A stretch of DNA of 64,000 nt. It comes from Prescottella agglutinans (GTDB taxonomy: Bacteria > Actinomycetota > Actinomycetes > Mycobacteriales > Mycobacteriaceae). Below are positions 47,776-57,190 of the stretch, piece by piece. The translations under genes and the position numbers were made by a program. The stretch is from NCBI RefSeq assembly GCF_004011865.1, contig NZ_RKLP01000005.1:62001-126000 (forward strand), in the 5' to 3' direction. Each line of letters begins with the position of its first letter. Position 1 is the stretch's first letter. Below the pieces are notes generated by a model. That model saw only the letters and a program-made list of their open reading frames with translations, was not told the origin of the DNA and did not search any database.

Positions 47776-48000
47776 TCACGCCTCGAACGGAATGACGTTG
47801 CCGGCCTTGTCGCGCGCCCCGATATCGGATTCGATCGCGTCCACGAGGTCGGCGACAGTCGCCCACGTGGCGGGCGGCTCACCGTCGAGATTGCCGATGG
47901 TCAGCCAGGTGTCGGTACCGCGGTACCGGACGAAACCCCGACCCAGCTCGTCGACGGCGACATCGAGAGCCCCGGACACCGTCCCTTCCTCCTCGGTCAT
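47776..48000 (-). CDS. Small acidic hypothetical protein
   Basis: A 74-residue acidic protein (TEEEGTVSGALDVAVDELGRGFVRYRGTDTWLTIGNLDGE) with no signal or membrane segment. No family recognised. It follows the HNH nuclease gene by 35 bases on the same strand, so the two may be cotranscribed. Confidence 0.6.
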   Translation of the reverse strand: MTEEEGTVSGALDVAVDELGRGFVRYRGTDTWLTIGNLDGEPPATWATVADLVDAIESDIGARDKAGNVIPFEA

Positions 48001-48035
48001 GACGGCGGCCTCGAGGGCGATCTCGACGATATCGA

Positions 48036-48788
48036 TTATCCGATCCCTCCTCGGGCGGCGCAGTCATCGGCGGCGGTGCGCAGAGCGGTCTGCTCGGCCG
48101 GGTCGACGGACAGTCCGTACTTTACCTTGATCTGCAGGTAGCGATCGATGTACGAGCACCGAAACTTCCCCGGCGGCAGGTAGTTCGCCGCGTCCTGGTC
48201 GCCCTTCGACCGGTTCGCCGACGGATCGGATGCGGCCAGGTTGATCGCGTCGTTGGCGATGCGACGGCGGGTGTCCTCGTCGAGGTTTGCCGCCCCGGAA
48301 CGCCACGCCTCCGCCAGCGCGACGATGTGCTCCGCATCGACCGCCGACGGCTCCGCCATCCACTTGTACGGCTTCAGCTCGCCGGTCTTGCGGTCGATGA
48401 ATCCGTACTCGTCCTGCCAGCCGCCTCCGGACCCGATCGTCAACGCGCAGGTCTTCGGATCCAGCTGCACCGAGCCGACGGCGTCGCGCAGCATCATCAC
48501 GTCCCGGGTGGTGCACCGGCTGTACTGCGCGAACTCCGCGCCGAAGCCGTGCTCGGGCTTGTTCTGATCCCAGTGCGGGAACTGTTCGCGGCTGTAACCG
48601 GTCATCGGCAGTTCCGGCGCGACCGTCACCCGCCCCAGGAGCTCGGCGATCTCACCGGACGCCACCGTGCCCGGCGTCGAACCGGATCCATTGTCGTCCA
48701 CGCCCAACCACTCGTCGACCAGGATGTATCCGATCGCCATGATCACCGCGATACATACCGACCCGAACACCGCCAGAATCCGCCGCAC
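48036..48788 (-). CDS. HNH endonuclease family protein, membrane-anchored or secreted
   Basis: A 250-residue protein of the DUF1524/GmrSD-like HNH group. An N-terminal helix (ILAVFGSVCIAVIMAIGYIL) anchors or exports it. The nuclease core shows SAVDAEHIVALAEAWRSGA with the catalytic His, ANDAINLAASDPSANRSKGDQDA and YLPP. The GTG at 48788 follows AGAGGG. Related secreted nucleases are common in mycobacteria and rhodococci and may scavenge DNA; the substrate is not known here. Confidence 0.83.
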   Translation of the reverse strand: MRRILAVFGSVCIAVIMAIGYILVDEWLGVDDNGSGSTPGTVASGEIAELLGRVTVAPELPMTGYSREQFPHWDQNKPEHGFGAEFAQYSRCTTRDVMMLRDAVGSVQLDPKTCALTIGSGGGWQDEYGFIDRKTGELKPYKWMAEPSAVDAEHIVALAEAWRSGAANLDEDTRRRIANDAINLAASDPSANRSKGDQDAANYLPPGKFRCSYIDRYLQIKVKYGLSVDPAEQTALRTAADDCAARGGIG

Positions 48789-48966
48789 CGAACCCTCTTC
48801 TCTCGCACATACGTTCGCAGCAAGGGATACTAGTCGGTCCGAAAAATCACCTATCCGTGGGTTACCACACACCGGAACTGGGCCTCGCGGTCCACCCCAC
48901 CCCGGGCGTACAGTCCCGCAATCGGGCATATCGTCCGACCGCCCGAGCGCCAGCGTCAGGAGTGCG

Positions 48967-49911
48967 ATGTCCCCCACCATGCAGTACGCGACCCTCCCCG
49001 GAACGGATCTCGTCGTCTCGACGGTGTCCCTGGGCTGCAACAACTTCGGCTCCCGGATCGACGCGGAGCAGTCGCGCGCCGTCGTCGACGCCGCGTTCGA
49101 GCAGGGCATCACGTTCTTCGACACCGCCGACGTGTACTCGACCGGCGAATCGGAGAAGATCCTGGGGGCCACGCTCGCGGGCCGCCGCGACCAGGCGGTC
49201 ATCGCGACGAAGTTCGGTGCGCCCATGAGCGAGACCGAGCGCGGTTCGTCGCCCGACTACGTCCGCCGCGCGTGCGATGCCAGCCTGCGACGGCTGGGCG
49301 TCGACCACATCGACCTGTACTACCAGCACATGCCCGACCCGACCGTGCCGATCGAGGACACGCTCGGCACGCTCGACGAACTGGTGCAGGCCGGCAAGGT
49401 GCGACACGTCGCGTGCTCCAACAGTTCGGCGCAGCAGATCGACCTGGCGGTCGAGTCCGCGAGCGAGCGCGGCCTGCCGCGCTTCGTGGCCGCGCAGATC
49501 GAGTGGAACCTCCTCGAGCGCAAGGCCGAAGCCGACATCGTGCCGACCTGCGAGAAGCGCGATCTGGCGGTGATCCCCTACTACCCGTTGGCGGCGGGCC
49601 TCCTCACCGGCAAGTACCGCCGGGGCACCGACTTCCCCAAGGGCTCGCGCTTCGACAAGTCCGACTACTTCGCGGCCACCGCCACCGACGAGGCCCTCGC
49701 CCGCGTCGAGGACCTGCTCACGCTCGCGAGCAAGCTGGACCGCCAGCTGTCCGAACTGGCCGTCGCCTGGCTCGACGCCAAGCCGCAGGTGGTGTCCGTC
49801 CTCATCGGCTCGGCGACCCCCGCACAGGTCGCGCGCAACACCACGCACCTGCGCCGGCCCCTCGACGAGGACGAACTCGCGATGATCGACGCCTTCCTGG
49901 GCGGGCACTGA
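48967..49911 (+). CDS. Aldo/keto reductase
   Basis: A 314-residue NADPH-dependent oxidoreductase with a TIM-barrel fold. The catalytic tetrad is visible as Asp and Tyr in FFDTADVYSTGESE, Lys in IATKFG and His in LYYQHMPDPT. The C-terminal LIGSATPAQVARN binds the cofactor. CAGGAG stands just before the ATG. Substrate unknown; it resembles YghZ/AKR-like enzymes. A strong terminator follows. Confidence 0.9.
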   Translation: MSPTMQYATLPGTDLVVSTVSLGCNNFGSRIDAEQSRAVVDAAFEQGITFFDTADVYSTGESEKILGATLAGRRDQAVIATKFGAPMSETERGSSPDYVRRACDASLRRLGVDHIDLYYQHMPDPTVPIEDTLGTLDELVQAGKVRHVACSNSSAQQIDLAVESASERGLPRFVAAQIEWNLLERKAEADIVPTCEKRDLAVIPYYPLAAGLLTGKYRRGTDFPKGSRFDKSDYFAATATDEALARVEDLLTLASKLDRQLSELAVAWLDAKPQVVSVLIGSATPAQVARNTTHLRRPLDEDELAMIDAFLGGH

Positions 49912-49922
49912 CGAACGAAGAA

Positions 49923-49950
49923 CGGTGGGCCCGCACCAGCGGGCCCACCG
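49923..49950. terminator. Bidirectional terminator between aldo/keto reductase and fabH
   Basis: CGGTGGGCCCGC and its exact inverse form a 12-base stem with an ACCA loop, placed between two convergent genes. It is followed by TGTCGTTT on the plus strand. Confidence 0.85.
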
Positions 49951-49969
49951 TGTCGTTTCGAGGGGTTCG

Positions 49970-50986
49970 TCAGTCCTGCGCGAGCGGCGGCAGGGTGACG
50001 ACCTGGCCGGCGTACGACAGGCCGGCACCGAAGCCGACCAGCAGCGCCAGCTCGCCCGGCTTCGCCTTGCCGGTGCGGATCACTTCCTCCATCGCCAGCG
50101 GAATCGACGCCGCCGAGGTGTTGCCGGTGTCGGCGATGTCGTCGGACACCGGAACCGACTCGGGCAGCTTGATCTGGCGCGCGATGACCTCGTTGATGCG
50201 GCCGTTCGCCTGGTGCGGGATGAACGCCCCCAGGTCCTCGAGCGCGACACCGGCCCGCTCGGCGGCCTTCAACGCGATCTTGCCGACCTCGAAGGCGGCC
50301 CAGCGGAAGACGGTGGTGCCCTCCATCTTGATCCACGGACGCTCCGACGGGTCGTTCGCGAACGCGAGCCAGTCCGGCTCCTGGCGGATCGCATCGGCCT
50401 GCGAGCCGTCCGAGCCCCACACGACCGGGCCGATGCCCGTGACGTCGCTGCGACCGACGACGACCGCACCGGCACCGTCACCGAAGATGAACCGCACGGT
50501 GCGGTCCGTCGGCTCGGTGCTGTCGCTCATCCGCTCGACGCCGATGACGAGCACGTAGTCCTCCGTGCCGACGCGGACCATGTCCGAGGCGACGGACAGC
50601 GCGTAGCAGAAGCCCGCGCAGCCTGCGGTGACGTCGAACGCGGCCGAACCGCCGGTGCCGAGCGCCTCGGCGACGAGCGAGGCGCACTGCGGAGTCTGCG
50701 CCGGGTAGGTGGACGTCGCGACGACGACCGCGCCGATCTGCTCGCCGGTGAGGCCGCTGGCCTCGAGCGCCTTACGGCCCGACGCGATGGCCATCGCCAG
50801 CACCGACTCGTCGTCGTTGGCGAAGCGCCGGTTCTTGATGCCCGACCGGGTCTGGATCCACTCGTCGGTGGAGTCGATCGTCTGGCAGATCTCGTCGTTG
50901 CTCACGACCCGCTCCGGGCGGTAAACACCCAACCCGAGGATGGCGGACTGCCTGACCTCGGTGGAGTTCGAGATCTGCGCAACCAT
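49970..50986 (-). CDS. fabH: Beta-ketoacyl-ACP synthase III
   Basis: A 338-residue condensing enzyme that starts fatty-acid elongation by joining an acyl-CoA to malonyl-ACP. In mycobacteria the enzyme takes long acyl-CoA and feeds mycolate synthesis. The triad is Cys123 in TAGCAGFCYAL, His in IPHQANGRI and Asn in DTGNTSAAS. The N-terminus GLGVYRPERVVSNDEICQTIDSTDEWI matches the mycobacterial form closely. GAGGAGA precedes the ATG. It stands alone, away from a fatty-acid operon. Confidence 0.92.
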   Translation of the reverse strand: MVAQISNSTEVRQSAILGLGVYRPERVVSNDEICQTIDSTDEWIQTRSGIKNRRFANDDESVLAMAIASGRKALEASGLTGEQIGAVVVATSTYPAQTPQCASLVAEALGTGGSAAFDVTAGCAGFCYALSVASDMVRVGTEDYVLVIGVERMSDSTEPTDRTVRFIFGDGAGAVVVGRSDVTGIGPVVWGSDGSQADAIRQEPDWLAFANDPSERPWIKMEGTTVFRWAAFEVGKIALKAAERAGVALEDLGAFIPHQANGRINEVIARQIKLPESVPVSDDIADTGNTSAASIPLAMEEVIRTGKAKPGELALLVGFGAGLSYAGQVVTLPPLAQD

Positions 50987-51344
50987 GTTTGGTCTCCTCT
51001 ACAGCCAATATCCAGGGGCTCGTACGGCCCCGTTCACCACGACACGGTACTTCGCGAAGCGGACCTGCACTATCACTCGGGTATACCCACCTCCACCACG
51101 CACGACGCGTCGGTCCGGCCTGATCGAGCGGGACACCCCAGACATTTCTCCCGCTCCGCCTCAGCCATTTCAGATCCGGACAATTCCAGAAATGGCGGTG
51201 ACCGCATTACATCAATGCTCGGATCCCGGTCTTCGAATTCGGTTCGCCTGCTAGCGTGAAGCGCGCTCACACGAATGATCAAGAGGCTCAGATCTGGACG
51301 TATGACCAGGTAGTCACCGATATCCACCACAGATGGAGACATCC
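50987..51344. other. 358-base divergent promoter region
   Basis: Between fabH and the DUF4185 gene, read in opposite directions. No gene-like frame is present. It should contain both promoters, but I could not identify clear boxes or palindromes. Confidence 0.4.
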
Positions 51345-52463
51345 GTGAGGCCGAACCGGGTACACACTGCGATCGCATCCCTGATTTGCGTGTCGACATC
51401 CTTCCTGACCCTCGCTGCCCCGGCCGGCGCCGATCCGAATTCGGTCAATCCGATTCCCGTACTCAATGGCACGAATGGATTACCGGCTCTGCACGGGCGA
51501 AGCCAGGCCGTCGCGCAGGCGACCGGACTGCTCAGCGCCAACCGCACCCAGGACTACAACGTGCTCGGGACCGACCTCGGCATCATGTGGGACAACGGCA
51601 ACGGTCAGGTGCTGACCGCGTTCGGCGACACGGCCGGGCTGGGAATTCCCAACCTGCTGGTCGGCAGCCTGTGGTCGTGGCGCAGCAACATCCTGGTCCG
51701 CAGCTCCGACCGCAACCTCGCCGACGGCATGACCTTCGACAGCACACCCCGCGACATCGTCGGGCAGTCCAAGGAACTGCTCCCCAGCCCGAAGATCCCG
51801 TTCGTCGAGATCAGTCGCATCCCGACCGCCGGCATCGCGGCCGACGGCGCCCAGTACATGAGCATGATGTCGGTCAGGGACTGGGGCGATCCGGGCAAGT
51901 GGGACACCAACTACTCCAGCCTGGCGTTCTCCACCGACAACGGCGAGAACTGGATCGAGGCCACCGAGACCCGCCGCCCCCCGGACGGCGGCAACCGGAA
52001 CTTCCAGATGGGCGCCTTCGCCAAGGACGGCGGCTTCGTCTACCAGTACGGCACCCCCGCCGGACGCGGTGGGCTGGTCTACCTGGCGCGGGTCCCGGAG
52101 CAGAAGATCCGCGACCTCGGGGCGTACGAGTACTGGGACGGTGGCAAGTGGGTGCCCAAGAACCCCGACGTCGCGGCGCCGATCGTCTTCGGCGGCGTCG
52201 GCGAGATCTCGGTGCAGTACAACGACTTCCTGGGCCAGTACCTCATGCTCACCACCGACAATCGCAACTCCGTCGTGATGCGGCGCGCACCCGCCCCCAC
52301 CGGACCGTGGAACGAACCCGAGGTTCTCATCGACGGCAACGAACTCCCCACGATGTACGGCGCGTACATGCATCCGTGGTCGTCGGGGCCCGACCTCTAC
52401 TTCCTCACCACGGTGCACACGAACTACAACGTCCTGCTCATGCACACCACGCTGCAGCGCTGA
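51345..52463 (+). CDS. DUF4185 secreted protein, possible endo-D-arabinanase (GH183-like)
   Basis: A 372-residue exported protein. The signal peptide (RVHTAIASLICVSTSFLTLAAPAGA) leads a five-bladed-propeller-type domain with FGDTAGLG, WSWRSNILVRSSD, FSTDNGENWIEA, FGGVGEISVQYNDFLGQYLM and a final WSSGPDLYFL, the DUF4185 pattern. DUF4185 members have been reported as endo-D-arabinofuranases (GH183) acting on mycobacterial arabinogalactan. If this holds here, it trims the cell's own wall arabinan or that of a relative. The GTG at 51345 is chosen for the GGAG six bases upstream. The propeller layout is inferred from the repeated pattern. Confidence 0.8.
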   Translation: MRPNRVHTAIASLICVSTSFLTLAAPAGADPNSVNPIPVLNGTNGLPALHGRSQAVAQATGLLSANRTQDYNVLGTDLGIMWDNGNGQVLTAFGDTAGLGIPNLLVGSLWSWRSNILVRSSDRNLADGMTFDSTPRDIVGQSKELLPSPKIPFVEISRIPTAGIAADGAQYMSMMSVRDWGDPGKWDTNYSSLAFSTDNGENWIEATETRRPPDGGNRNFQMGAFAKDGGFVYQYGTPAGRGGLVYLARVPEQKIRDLGAYEYWDGGKWVPKNPDVAAPIVFGGVGEISVQYNDFLGQYLMLTTDNRNSVVMRRAPAPTGPWNEPEVLIDGNELPTMYGAYMHPWSSGPDLYFLTTVHTNYNVLLMHTTLQR

Positions 52464-52510
52464 CGACCTGCTACCGTCGCCCCAAGCAAACGATTGGTTC
52501 TGGAGGCGAC

Positions 52511-52945
52511 GTGGAGCAGCAGACGAGCACCGACCCGCGCGGCGAGGTCCAGGACCTGCTGGCCCGCATCGCGCAGCTCGCCGACGACGGCACCGTCGAG
52601 GAATACCTCGAGCACTTCACCGCCGACGCGATCTGGGAATCGCAGCCCAACCCCGTGACGGGGATGGCCGCCCAGATGCGCCAGGGCATCGCGCTGATCG
52701 AGGAGGGCGTGCGCGAGCGCCGCGCCGGCGGCGTCCAAGGCCCGGGCACGTCGAGCCGGCACGTCATCACGACCGTCGCGGTGTCGCTGGACTCGGAGAC
52801 CGAGGCGTCGTCGACCGCGTACTGGCTGTTCTTCCGCGACACCACCACCGCGCCGCACCTGGCCGGCGTCGGCCGCTACGACGACACGCACCGCTACGAG
52901 GACGGGCGCTGGAAGCTGGCCCACCGCCGCATCACCGTCGGCTGA
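52511..52945 (+). CDS. SnoaL/NTF2-like protein
   Basis: A 144-residue protein of the NTF2 cone fold: LLARIAQLADDGTVEEYLEHFTADAIWESQ, then HVITTVAVSLDSETEASSTAYWLFF and a C-terminal RYEDGRWKLAHRRI. The family includes isomerases, hydratases and small-ligand binders, and no specific activity can be read. The GTG start has GGAGG five bases upstream. It follows the DUF4185 gene by 47 bases and may be cotranscribed with it. Confidence 0.85.
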   Translation: MEQQTSTDPRGEVQDLLARIAQLADDGTVEEYLEHFTADAIWESQPNPVTGMAAQMRQGIALIEEGVRERRAGGVQGPGTSSRHVITTVAVSLDSETEASSTAYWLFFRDTTTAPHLAGVGRYDDTHRYEDGRWKLAHRRITVG

Positions 52946-52954
52946 GCCGACCAT

Positions 52955-52984
52955 CGGGGGTCCGTCGGTCGACCCCCGCGTTTT
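52955..52984 (+). terminator. Rho-independent terminator after the SnoaL-like gene
   Basis: CGGGGGTC and GACCCCCG form an eight-base stem with an eight-base loop, followed by CG and TTTT, nine bases past the stop. It is one of the few terminators here with a T-run. Confidence 0.82.
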
Positions 52985-53035
52985 GCGCACTTGTCGTCGA
53001 GTGCGAGGCCCCCCGGGCACCGAGAAGTGCGCAAA
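52982..53035. repeat. Inverted repeat upstream of the methyltransferase gene
   Basis: TTTGCGCACTT (52982-52992) and its exact inverse AAGTGCGCAAA (53025-53035) are separated by 32 bases. A shorter GCACT/AGTGC pair lies at the inner side. They sit 20-75 bases before a TATACC box at 53057 and could be paired regulator sites or a long stem-loop. Confidence 0.5.
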
Positions 53036-53071
53036 GCGCGAAAGCGGGGCCGCGGCTATACCGTCGTGTCC

Positions 53072-53689
53072 ATGGATGCACAGGACTGGGACGAACGGTA
53101 TTCACAGGCCGAGATGGTGTGGGGGACGCCCCCGAATCCTGTGGTCGTGGAGTACGCCACGTCGCTGCCCGCGGGCCGGGCACTCGACCTCGCCTGCGGT
53201 GAAGGCCGGCACGCGCTGTGGCTCGCGACGCGCGGGTGGCGCACGACCGGCGTCGACTTCTCCTCGGTGGCGATCGAGAAGGCCCGGCAGATCGCGACGC
53301 AGGCACCGCGCTCGGTGCGCGAACGCCTCGACTACGTCGTCGACGACATCACCTCGCCGGACGCCCTGGACGATCCGCAGGGCTATGACCTGGTTCTCAT
53401 GATCTTCGTCCACCTCGAACGGACACAGCGTCGCGCGCTTGTGAGTCACGTCATCGACGCGCTGAAACCCGAGGGAATCCTCATGATCCTCGGCCACGAC
53501 GCGATCAACCTCACACAGGGGGTCGGCGGACCGCCCGATCCCGAAATCCTTTACACGCCGGAGGATTTGAAGGACGATCTTGATGGACGCCTGGACGTGA
53601 CGGTCGCCGAACGACGCCACCGTGACGTCGAGGGCTGCACCGCGATCGACGCGCTCCTGGTCGCTCGCAAGCCCACGCTTGGCAGCTAA
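53072..53689 (+). CDS. Class I SAM-dependent methyltransferase (TehB-like)
   Basis: A 205-residue cytoplasmic enzyme. After WDERYSQAEMVWGTPPNPVV it shows the cofactor motif ALDLACGEGRHALWLA, an acidic VTGVDFSSVAIEKA-like loop and VVDDITSPDAL. It resembles the tellurite-resistance TehB type, but the methyl acceptor is unknown. The ATG at 53072 lies ten bases after a TATACC box, so the transcript is nearly or fully leaderless. Its stop lies inside the fadE5 promoter repeat. Confidence 0.87.
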   Translation: MDAQDWDERYSQAEMVWGTPPNPVVVEYATSLPAGRALDLACGEGRHALWLATRGWRTTGVDFSSVAIEKARQIATQAPRSVRERLDYVVDDITSPDALDDPQGYDLVLMIFVHLERTQRRALVSHVIDALKPEGILMILGHDAINLTQGVGGPPDPEILYTPEDLKDDLDGRLDVTVAERRHRDVEGCTAIDALLVARKPTLGS

Positions 53690-53730
53690 CTTAATCGCGA
53701 GTAACATCGGCTAAGTTACCGGCGAGTAGC
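53685..53730. promoter_or_regulatory. Direct repeat, 25-base period, in the fadE5 promoter
   Basis: Two 21-base units (53685-53705 and 53710-53730) share 16 positions, with the invariant parts GCTAA, TTA and GCGAGTA. Each unit contains an imperfect palindrome of the form TTA-N8-TAR (53691-53704 and 53716-53729). The two copies also make an inverted pair TAACTTA/TAAGTTA. The last unit ends 64 bases before fadE5. This is the pattern of two sites for one regulator, probably a fatty-acid-responsive TetR-type protein. Confidence 0.65.
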
Positions 53731-53794
53731 TAATTGGGCGGTACTCGACGGAAAGCCAGACCGCACCAACGCAGTGCCACTTCAGGGAGAAAAC

Positions 53795-55630
53795 ATGGGC
53801 CACTACAAGAGCAACGTCCGGGACCTCGAGTTCAACCTCTTCGAGGTTCTGGGCCTGGACAAGCCGCTGAGTGAGGGCGTGTGGGGGGACCTCGACGCCG
53901 ACACCGTCAAGGACATGCTGTCCGAGGTCGCACGTCTGGCCGAGGGGCCGCTCGGCGAGGCCTTCGCCGACGCCGACCGCAACCCGCCGGTGTTCGACCC
54001 CGAGAAGCACGAGGCGACCCTGCCGGAGTCCTTCAAGAAGTCGTTCAAGGCGATGTGGGACGCCGAGTGGTACCGCATGGGCCTGACCGAGGAGATCGGT
54101 GGCGTGCCGGTTCCCCGCGCACTCGTCTGGGCCATCGCCGAGATGCTGCTCGGCGCGCAGCCGGCCGCGTTCATGTACCAGGCCGGACCGTCCTTCGCGG
54201 ACGTGCTCTACAAGAACGGCACCGACGAGCAGAAGCAGTGGGCCGCAACCTGCGTCGAGCGCGGCTGGGGCGCCACGATGGTGCTGACCGAGCCGGACGC
54301 CGGTTCCGACGTGGGCGCCGGCCGCACCAAGGCGGTCCAGCAGGACGACGGCACGTGGCACATCGAGGGCGTCAAGCGCTTCATCACCTCGGCCACCTCG
54401 GACGACCTGTTCGAGAACATCTTCCACCTGGTGCTCGCCCGCCCCGAGGGCGCCGGTCCGGGCACCAAGGGCCTGTCGCTGTTCTTCGTCCCGAAGTTCC
54501 ACTTCGACTTCGAGAAGAACGAGCTCGGCGAGCGCAACGGCGCATTCGTCACCAACGTCGAACACAAGATGGGCCTCAAGGCGTCCGCGACGTGTGAGCT
54601 CACCTTCGGTGGCCACGGCACCCCCGCCGTCGGCTGGCTGGTCGGCGATGTCCACAACGGCATCGCGCAGATGTTCGACGTCATCGAGCACGCCCGCATG
54701 ATGGTGGGCACCAAGGCCATCTCGACCCTGTCGACCGGCTACCTCAACGCACTGGACTACGCCAAGCAGCGCGTCCAGGGCTCGGATCTGACGCAGATGA
54801 CGGACAAGACCGCGCCGCGCGTCACCATCACGCACCACCCCGACGTCCGTCGCAGCCTGGCGATGCAGAAGGCGTACGCCGAGGGCATGCGCGCCGTGTA
54901 CCTCTACACCGCCGCGCACCAGGAGCCGGCGATGGCGCAGCTGGTCTCGGGCGCCGACGAGCAGCTCGCGCACCGCGTCAACGACCTGCTGCTCCCGATC
55001 GTCAAGGGCGTCGGCTCCGAGCGTGCCTACCAGTACCTGACCGAGAGCCTACAGACCCTCGGCGGCTCGGGCTTCCTGCAGGACTACCCGATCGAGCAGT
55101 ACATCCGCGACTCGAAGATCGACTCGCTGTACGAGGGCACCACCGCGATCCAGGCGCAGGACTTCTTCTTCCGCAAGATCGCCCGTGACCGCGGCGTCGC
55201 GCTGGCCCACGTGGCCGGCGAGATCAAGAAGTTCATCGACAGCGAGGCCGGCAACGGCCGCCTCAAGACCGAGCGGGCCCTGCTGTCGACGGCGCTCGAG
55301 GACGTCCAGGCGATGGCCGCCGTGCTCACCGGCCACCTCATGGGTGCGCAGGAGCAGCCGACCGAGCTGTACAAGGTGGGCCTCGGCTCGGTGCGCTTCC
55401 TGATGTCGGTGGGCGACCTGCTCATCGCCTGGCAGCTGCTGCGCCAGTCCGAGATCGCCCTCAAGGCGCTCGACGAGGGTGCGTCCGACAAGGACAAGCC
55501 GTTCTACGAGGGCAAGGTCGCGACCGCGTCGTTCTTCGCCAAGAACGTCCTGCCCGAGCTGACCGCGACCCGCAACATCCTGTCGCACCTCGACAACGAC
55601 ATCATGGAGCTGGACGAGGCAGCGTTCTGA
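53795..55630 (+). CDS. fadE5: Acyl-CoA dehydrogenase FadE5
   Basis: A 611-residue flavoprotein that makes trans-2-enoyl-CoA in the first step of beta-oxidation. The N-terminus [19 protein letters not shown], the [19 protein letters not shown] flavin-binding region, [19 protein letters not shown] and the C-terminus [12 protein letters not shown] match M. tuberculosis FadE5 (Rv0244c) along the whole length. The catalytic glutamate lies in [25 protein letters not shown] stands five bases before the ATG. Related enzymes accept a wide range of chain lengths. In M. tuberculosis fadA2 is adjacent; here it lies about 7 kb away. Confidence 0.95.
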   Translation: MGHYKSNVRDLEFNLFEVLGLDKPLSEGVWGDLDADTVKDMLSEVARLAEGPLGEAFADADRNPPVFDPEKHEATLPESFKKSFKAMWDAEWYRMGLTEEIGGVPVPRALVWAIAEMLLGAQPAAFMYQAGPSFADVLYKNGTDEQKQWAATCVERGWGATMVLTEPDAGSDVGAGRTKAVQQDDGTWHIEGVKRFITSATSDDLFENIFHLVLARPEGAGPGTKGLSLFFVPKFHFDFEKNELGERNGAFVTNVEHKMGLKASATCELTFGGHGTPAVGWLVGDVHNGIAQMFDVIEHARMMVGTKAISTLSTGYLNALDYAKQRVQGSDLTQMTDKTAPRVTITHHPDVRRSLAMQKAYAEGMRAVYLYTAAHQEPAMAQLVSGADEQLAHRVNDLLLPIVKGVGSERAYQYLTESLQTLGGSGFLQDYPIEQYIRDSKIDSLYEGTTAIQAQDFFFRKIARDRGVALAHVAGEIKKFIDSEAGNGRLKTERALLSTALEDVQAMAAVLTGHLMGAQEQPTELYKVGLGSVRFLMSVGDLLIAWQLLRQSEIALKALDEGASDKDKPFYEGKVATASFFAKNVLPELTATRNILSHLDNDIMELDEAAF

Positions 55631-57122
55631 TCCGCCGATCACGAAGTCGGTGAGGCGCCCGGCCGGGACTCGTTCCCGGCCGGGCGCTTTCGCGTAGCAC
55701 GTCGCCGACGACCGCCGCGACGTCGTCGGCGCGGGTCTCGGTCAGGCGGGCGTATCCGCACACCAACCCGCGTGGGCCGTCGGCATCGGCCAGGAACGAC
55801 GACAGCGGCGGCATCGCGACTCCGCGGCCGCGCAGCGCGGCGGCGACCGCGGTGTCGTCGGTGTCGTCCGGAAGCCGCAGGACCAGGTGCAGTCCCGCCT
55901 CGACGCCCACCAACTCCACACCGGCGCAGTGCCGCCTCAGCGCGCCGACCAGGGCGGCCCGACGGGCGGCGTACGTGCGTGACGCCCGCGCGAGATGCCG
56001 AGTGAGAGCGCCCGATTCGATGAACCGGGCCAAGGCGAGCCCGCTGACCGCGCAGGCGCTCTCCCCGCCGAGCGCGAGCGCCTCGACGACCGGCCCCCGG
56101 AGCGCCCGCGGCGGCAGCAGCCAGGCCAGGCGCAGCGCCGGGGTGAGCACCTTCGACGCCGTGCCGATGTAGGCCACGCAATCGCGTCCTCCCTCCACAC
56201 TGCGCAGCGCGGGCAGAGCGGACACGTCGTACCGGAACTCGCCGTCGTAGTCGTCCTCGATGAGCAGGCGCCCGGATGCGGCGGCCCACGCGACGAGCCC
56301 GGCGCGACGGGAGACGGGGAGGCGGGAACCGAGCGGATACTGGTGCGCCGGAGTGCAATACACGGCCGCATCGGAGTCTCGCAGCGATCCCGGGTCGAGG
56401 CCGTCCGCGTCGACCCCGACGGAACGCGTCCGGGCACCGGACATCCGGAGCGCGCGCCGCGCCTCGACATAGCCCGGCTCCTCGAACGCGACGTCCCGCC
56501 CCGCCAGTCCGGCCGCGGCCGCGACGGCGCGCAGGGCGGACGCCACCCCCGGGACGATGATGAGGTCGTCCGGGTCGGCGACGATGCCGCGAGTGCGCCG
56601 CAGGTGTCCGGCCAGCGCGAGCCGGAGTTCGGCGTGCGCGCCGGGCCCCGCGGCGCCGGTGGGAACGGGTGCCGCGGCCGCGCCCCGCCAGGCCCGGCGC
56701 CAGTCGGTGGTCGAGATCAGGTCCGTATCGGGGTGCCCCGGGGTGAGATCCCATGTCGGCGGTGCCGATCGCGGCGGGCGGGGCGCCGCGGTCGCGGGCG
56801 TCTCCGGCGCGACGTGCGGCGCGGCGCCCGCGGCGGCGGCGACGTCTGCGCCAGCGGACACCCGGGTGCAGGATCCGGGCAGCGCGTCGACGTAGCCGGC
56901 CGCGGCGAGTTCGTCGTACGCGTCGACGACGGAGGCTCGGGCGACGGCGAGTTCCGCCGCCAGGGTGCGCGTCGACGGGAGCGCATCGCCCGGGTGGAGT
57001 CGGCGCAGTCGGATCTGCTCGACGATCGCCTCCGCGATGCGATGCCGCAGCGGCGCGTCGGTGGCGGGCAGCTGCAGGGTCACGTGGTGGTCAGGGGTGT
57101 GGCGGGACACGGCAGCCACCAT
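55602..57122 (-). CDS. MocR/PdxR-family regulator (GntR helix-turn-helix plus aminotransferase domain)
   Basis: A 506-residue fusion protein. The N-terminal winged helix-turn-helix reads [48 protein letters not shown]. The C-terminal fold-type-I aminotransferase domain keeps the PLP lysine in [15 protein letters not shown] and the [10 protein letters not shown] region. Members sense PLP or amines and control adjacent genes, and here a PPOX-fold gene is divergent 68 bases away. Its last 29 bases overlap the end of fadE5 on the other strand, and the shared terminator hairpin lies within its coding sequence. Confidence 0.9.
   Translation of the reverse strand: MVAAVSRHTPDHHVTLQLPATDAPLRHRIAEAIVEQIRLRRLHPGDALPSTRTLAAELAVARASVVDAYDELAAAGYVDALPGSCTRVSAGADVAAAAGAAPHVAPETPATAAPRPPRSAPPTWDLTPGHPDTDLISTTDWRRAWRGAAAAPVPTGAAGPGAHAELRLALAGHLRRTRGIVADPDDLIIVPGVASALRAVAAAAGLAGRDVAFEEPGYVEARRALRMSGARTRSVGVDADGLDPGSLRDSDAAVYCTPAHQYPLGSRLPVSRRAGLVAWAAASGRLLIEDDYDGEFRYDVSALPALRSVEGGRDCVAYIGTASKVLTPALRLAWLLPPRALRGPVVEALALGGESACAVSGLALARFIESGALTRHLARASRTYAARRAALVGALRRHCAGVELVGVEAGLHLVLRLPDDTDDTAVAAALRGRGVAMPPLSSFLADADGPRGLVCGYARLTETRADDVAAVVGDVLRESARPGTSPGRAPHRLRDRRIRTLPRPAP
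55655..55687. terminator. Hairpin terminator after fadE5
   Basis: A perfect 14-base stem (GCGCCCGGCCGGGA and its inverse) with a five-base loop is followed by TTT, 24 bases past the fadE5 stop. It also encodes codons near the end of the overlapping MocR gene. Confidence 0.85.
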
Positions 57123-57190
57123 AGTGGTCTACCGGTTCGGCCGATTTCTGGATCTGGTGGACAGTCCGGAAAGTGGGAACGATTCGGTCC

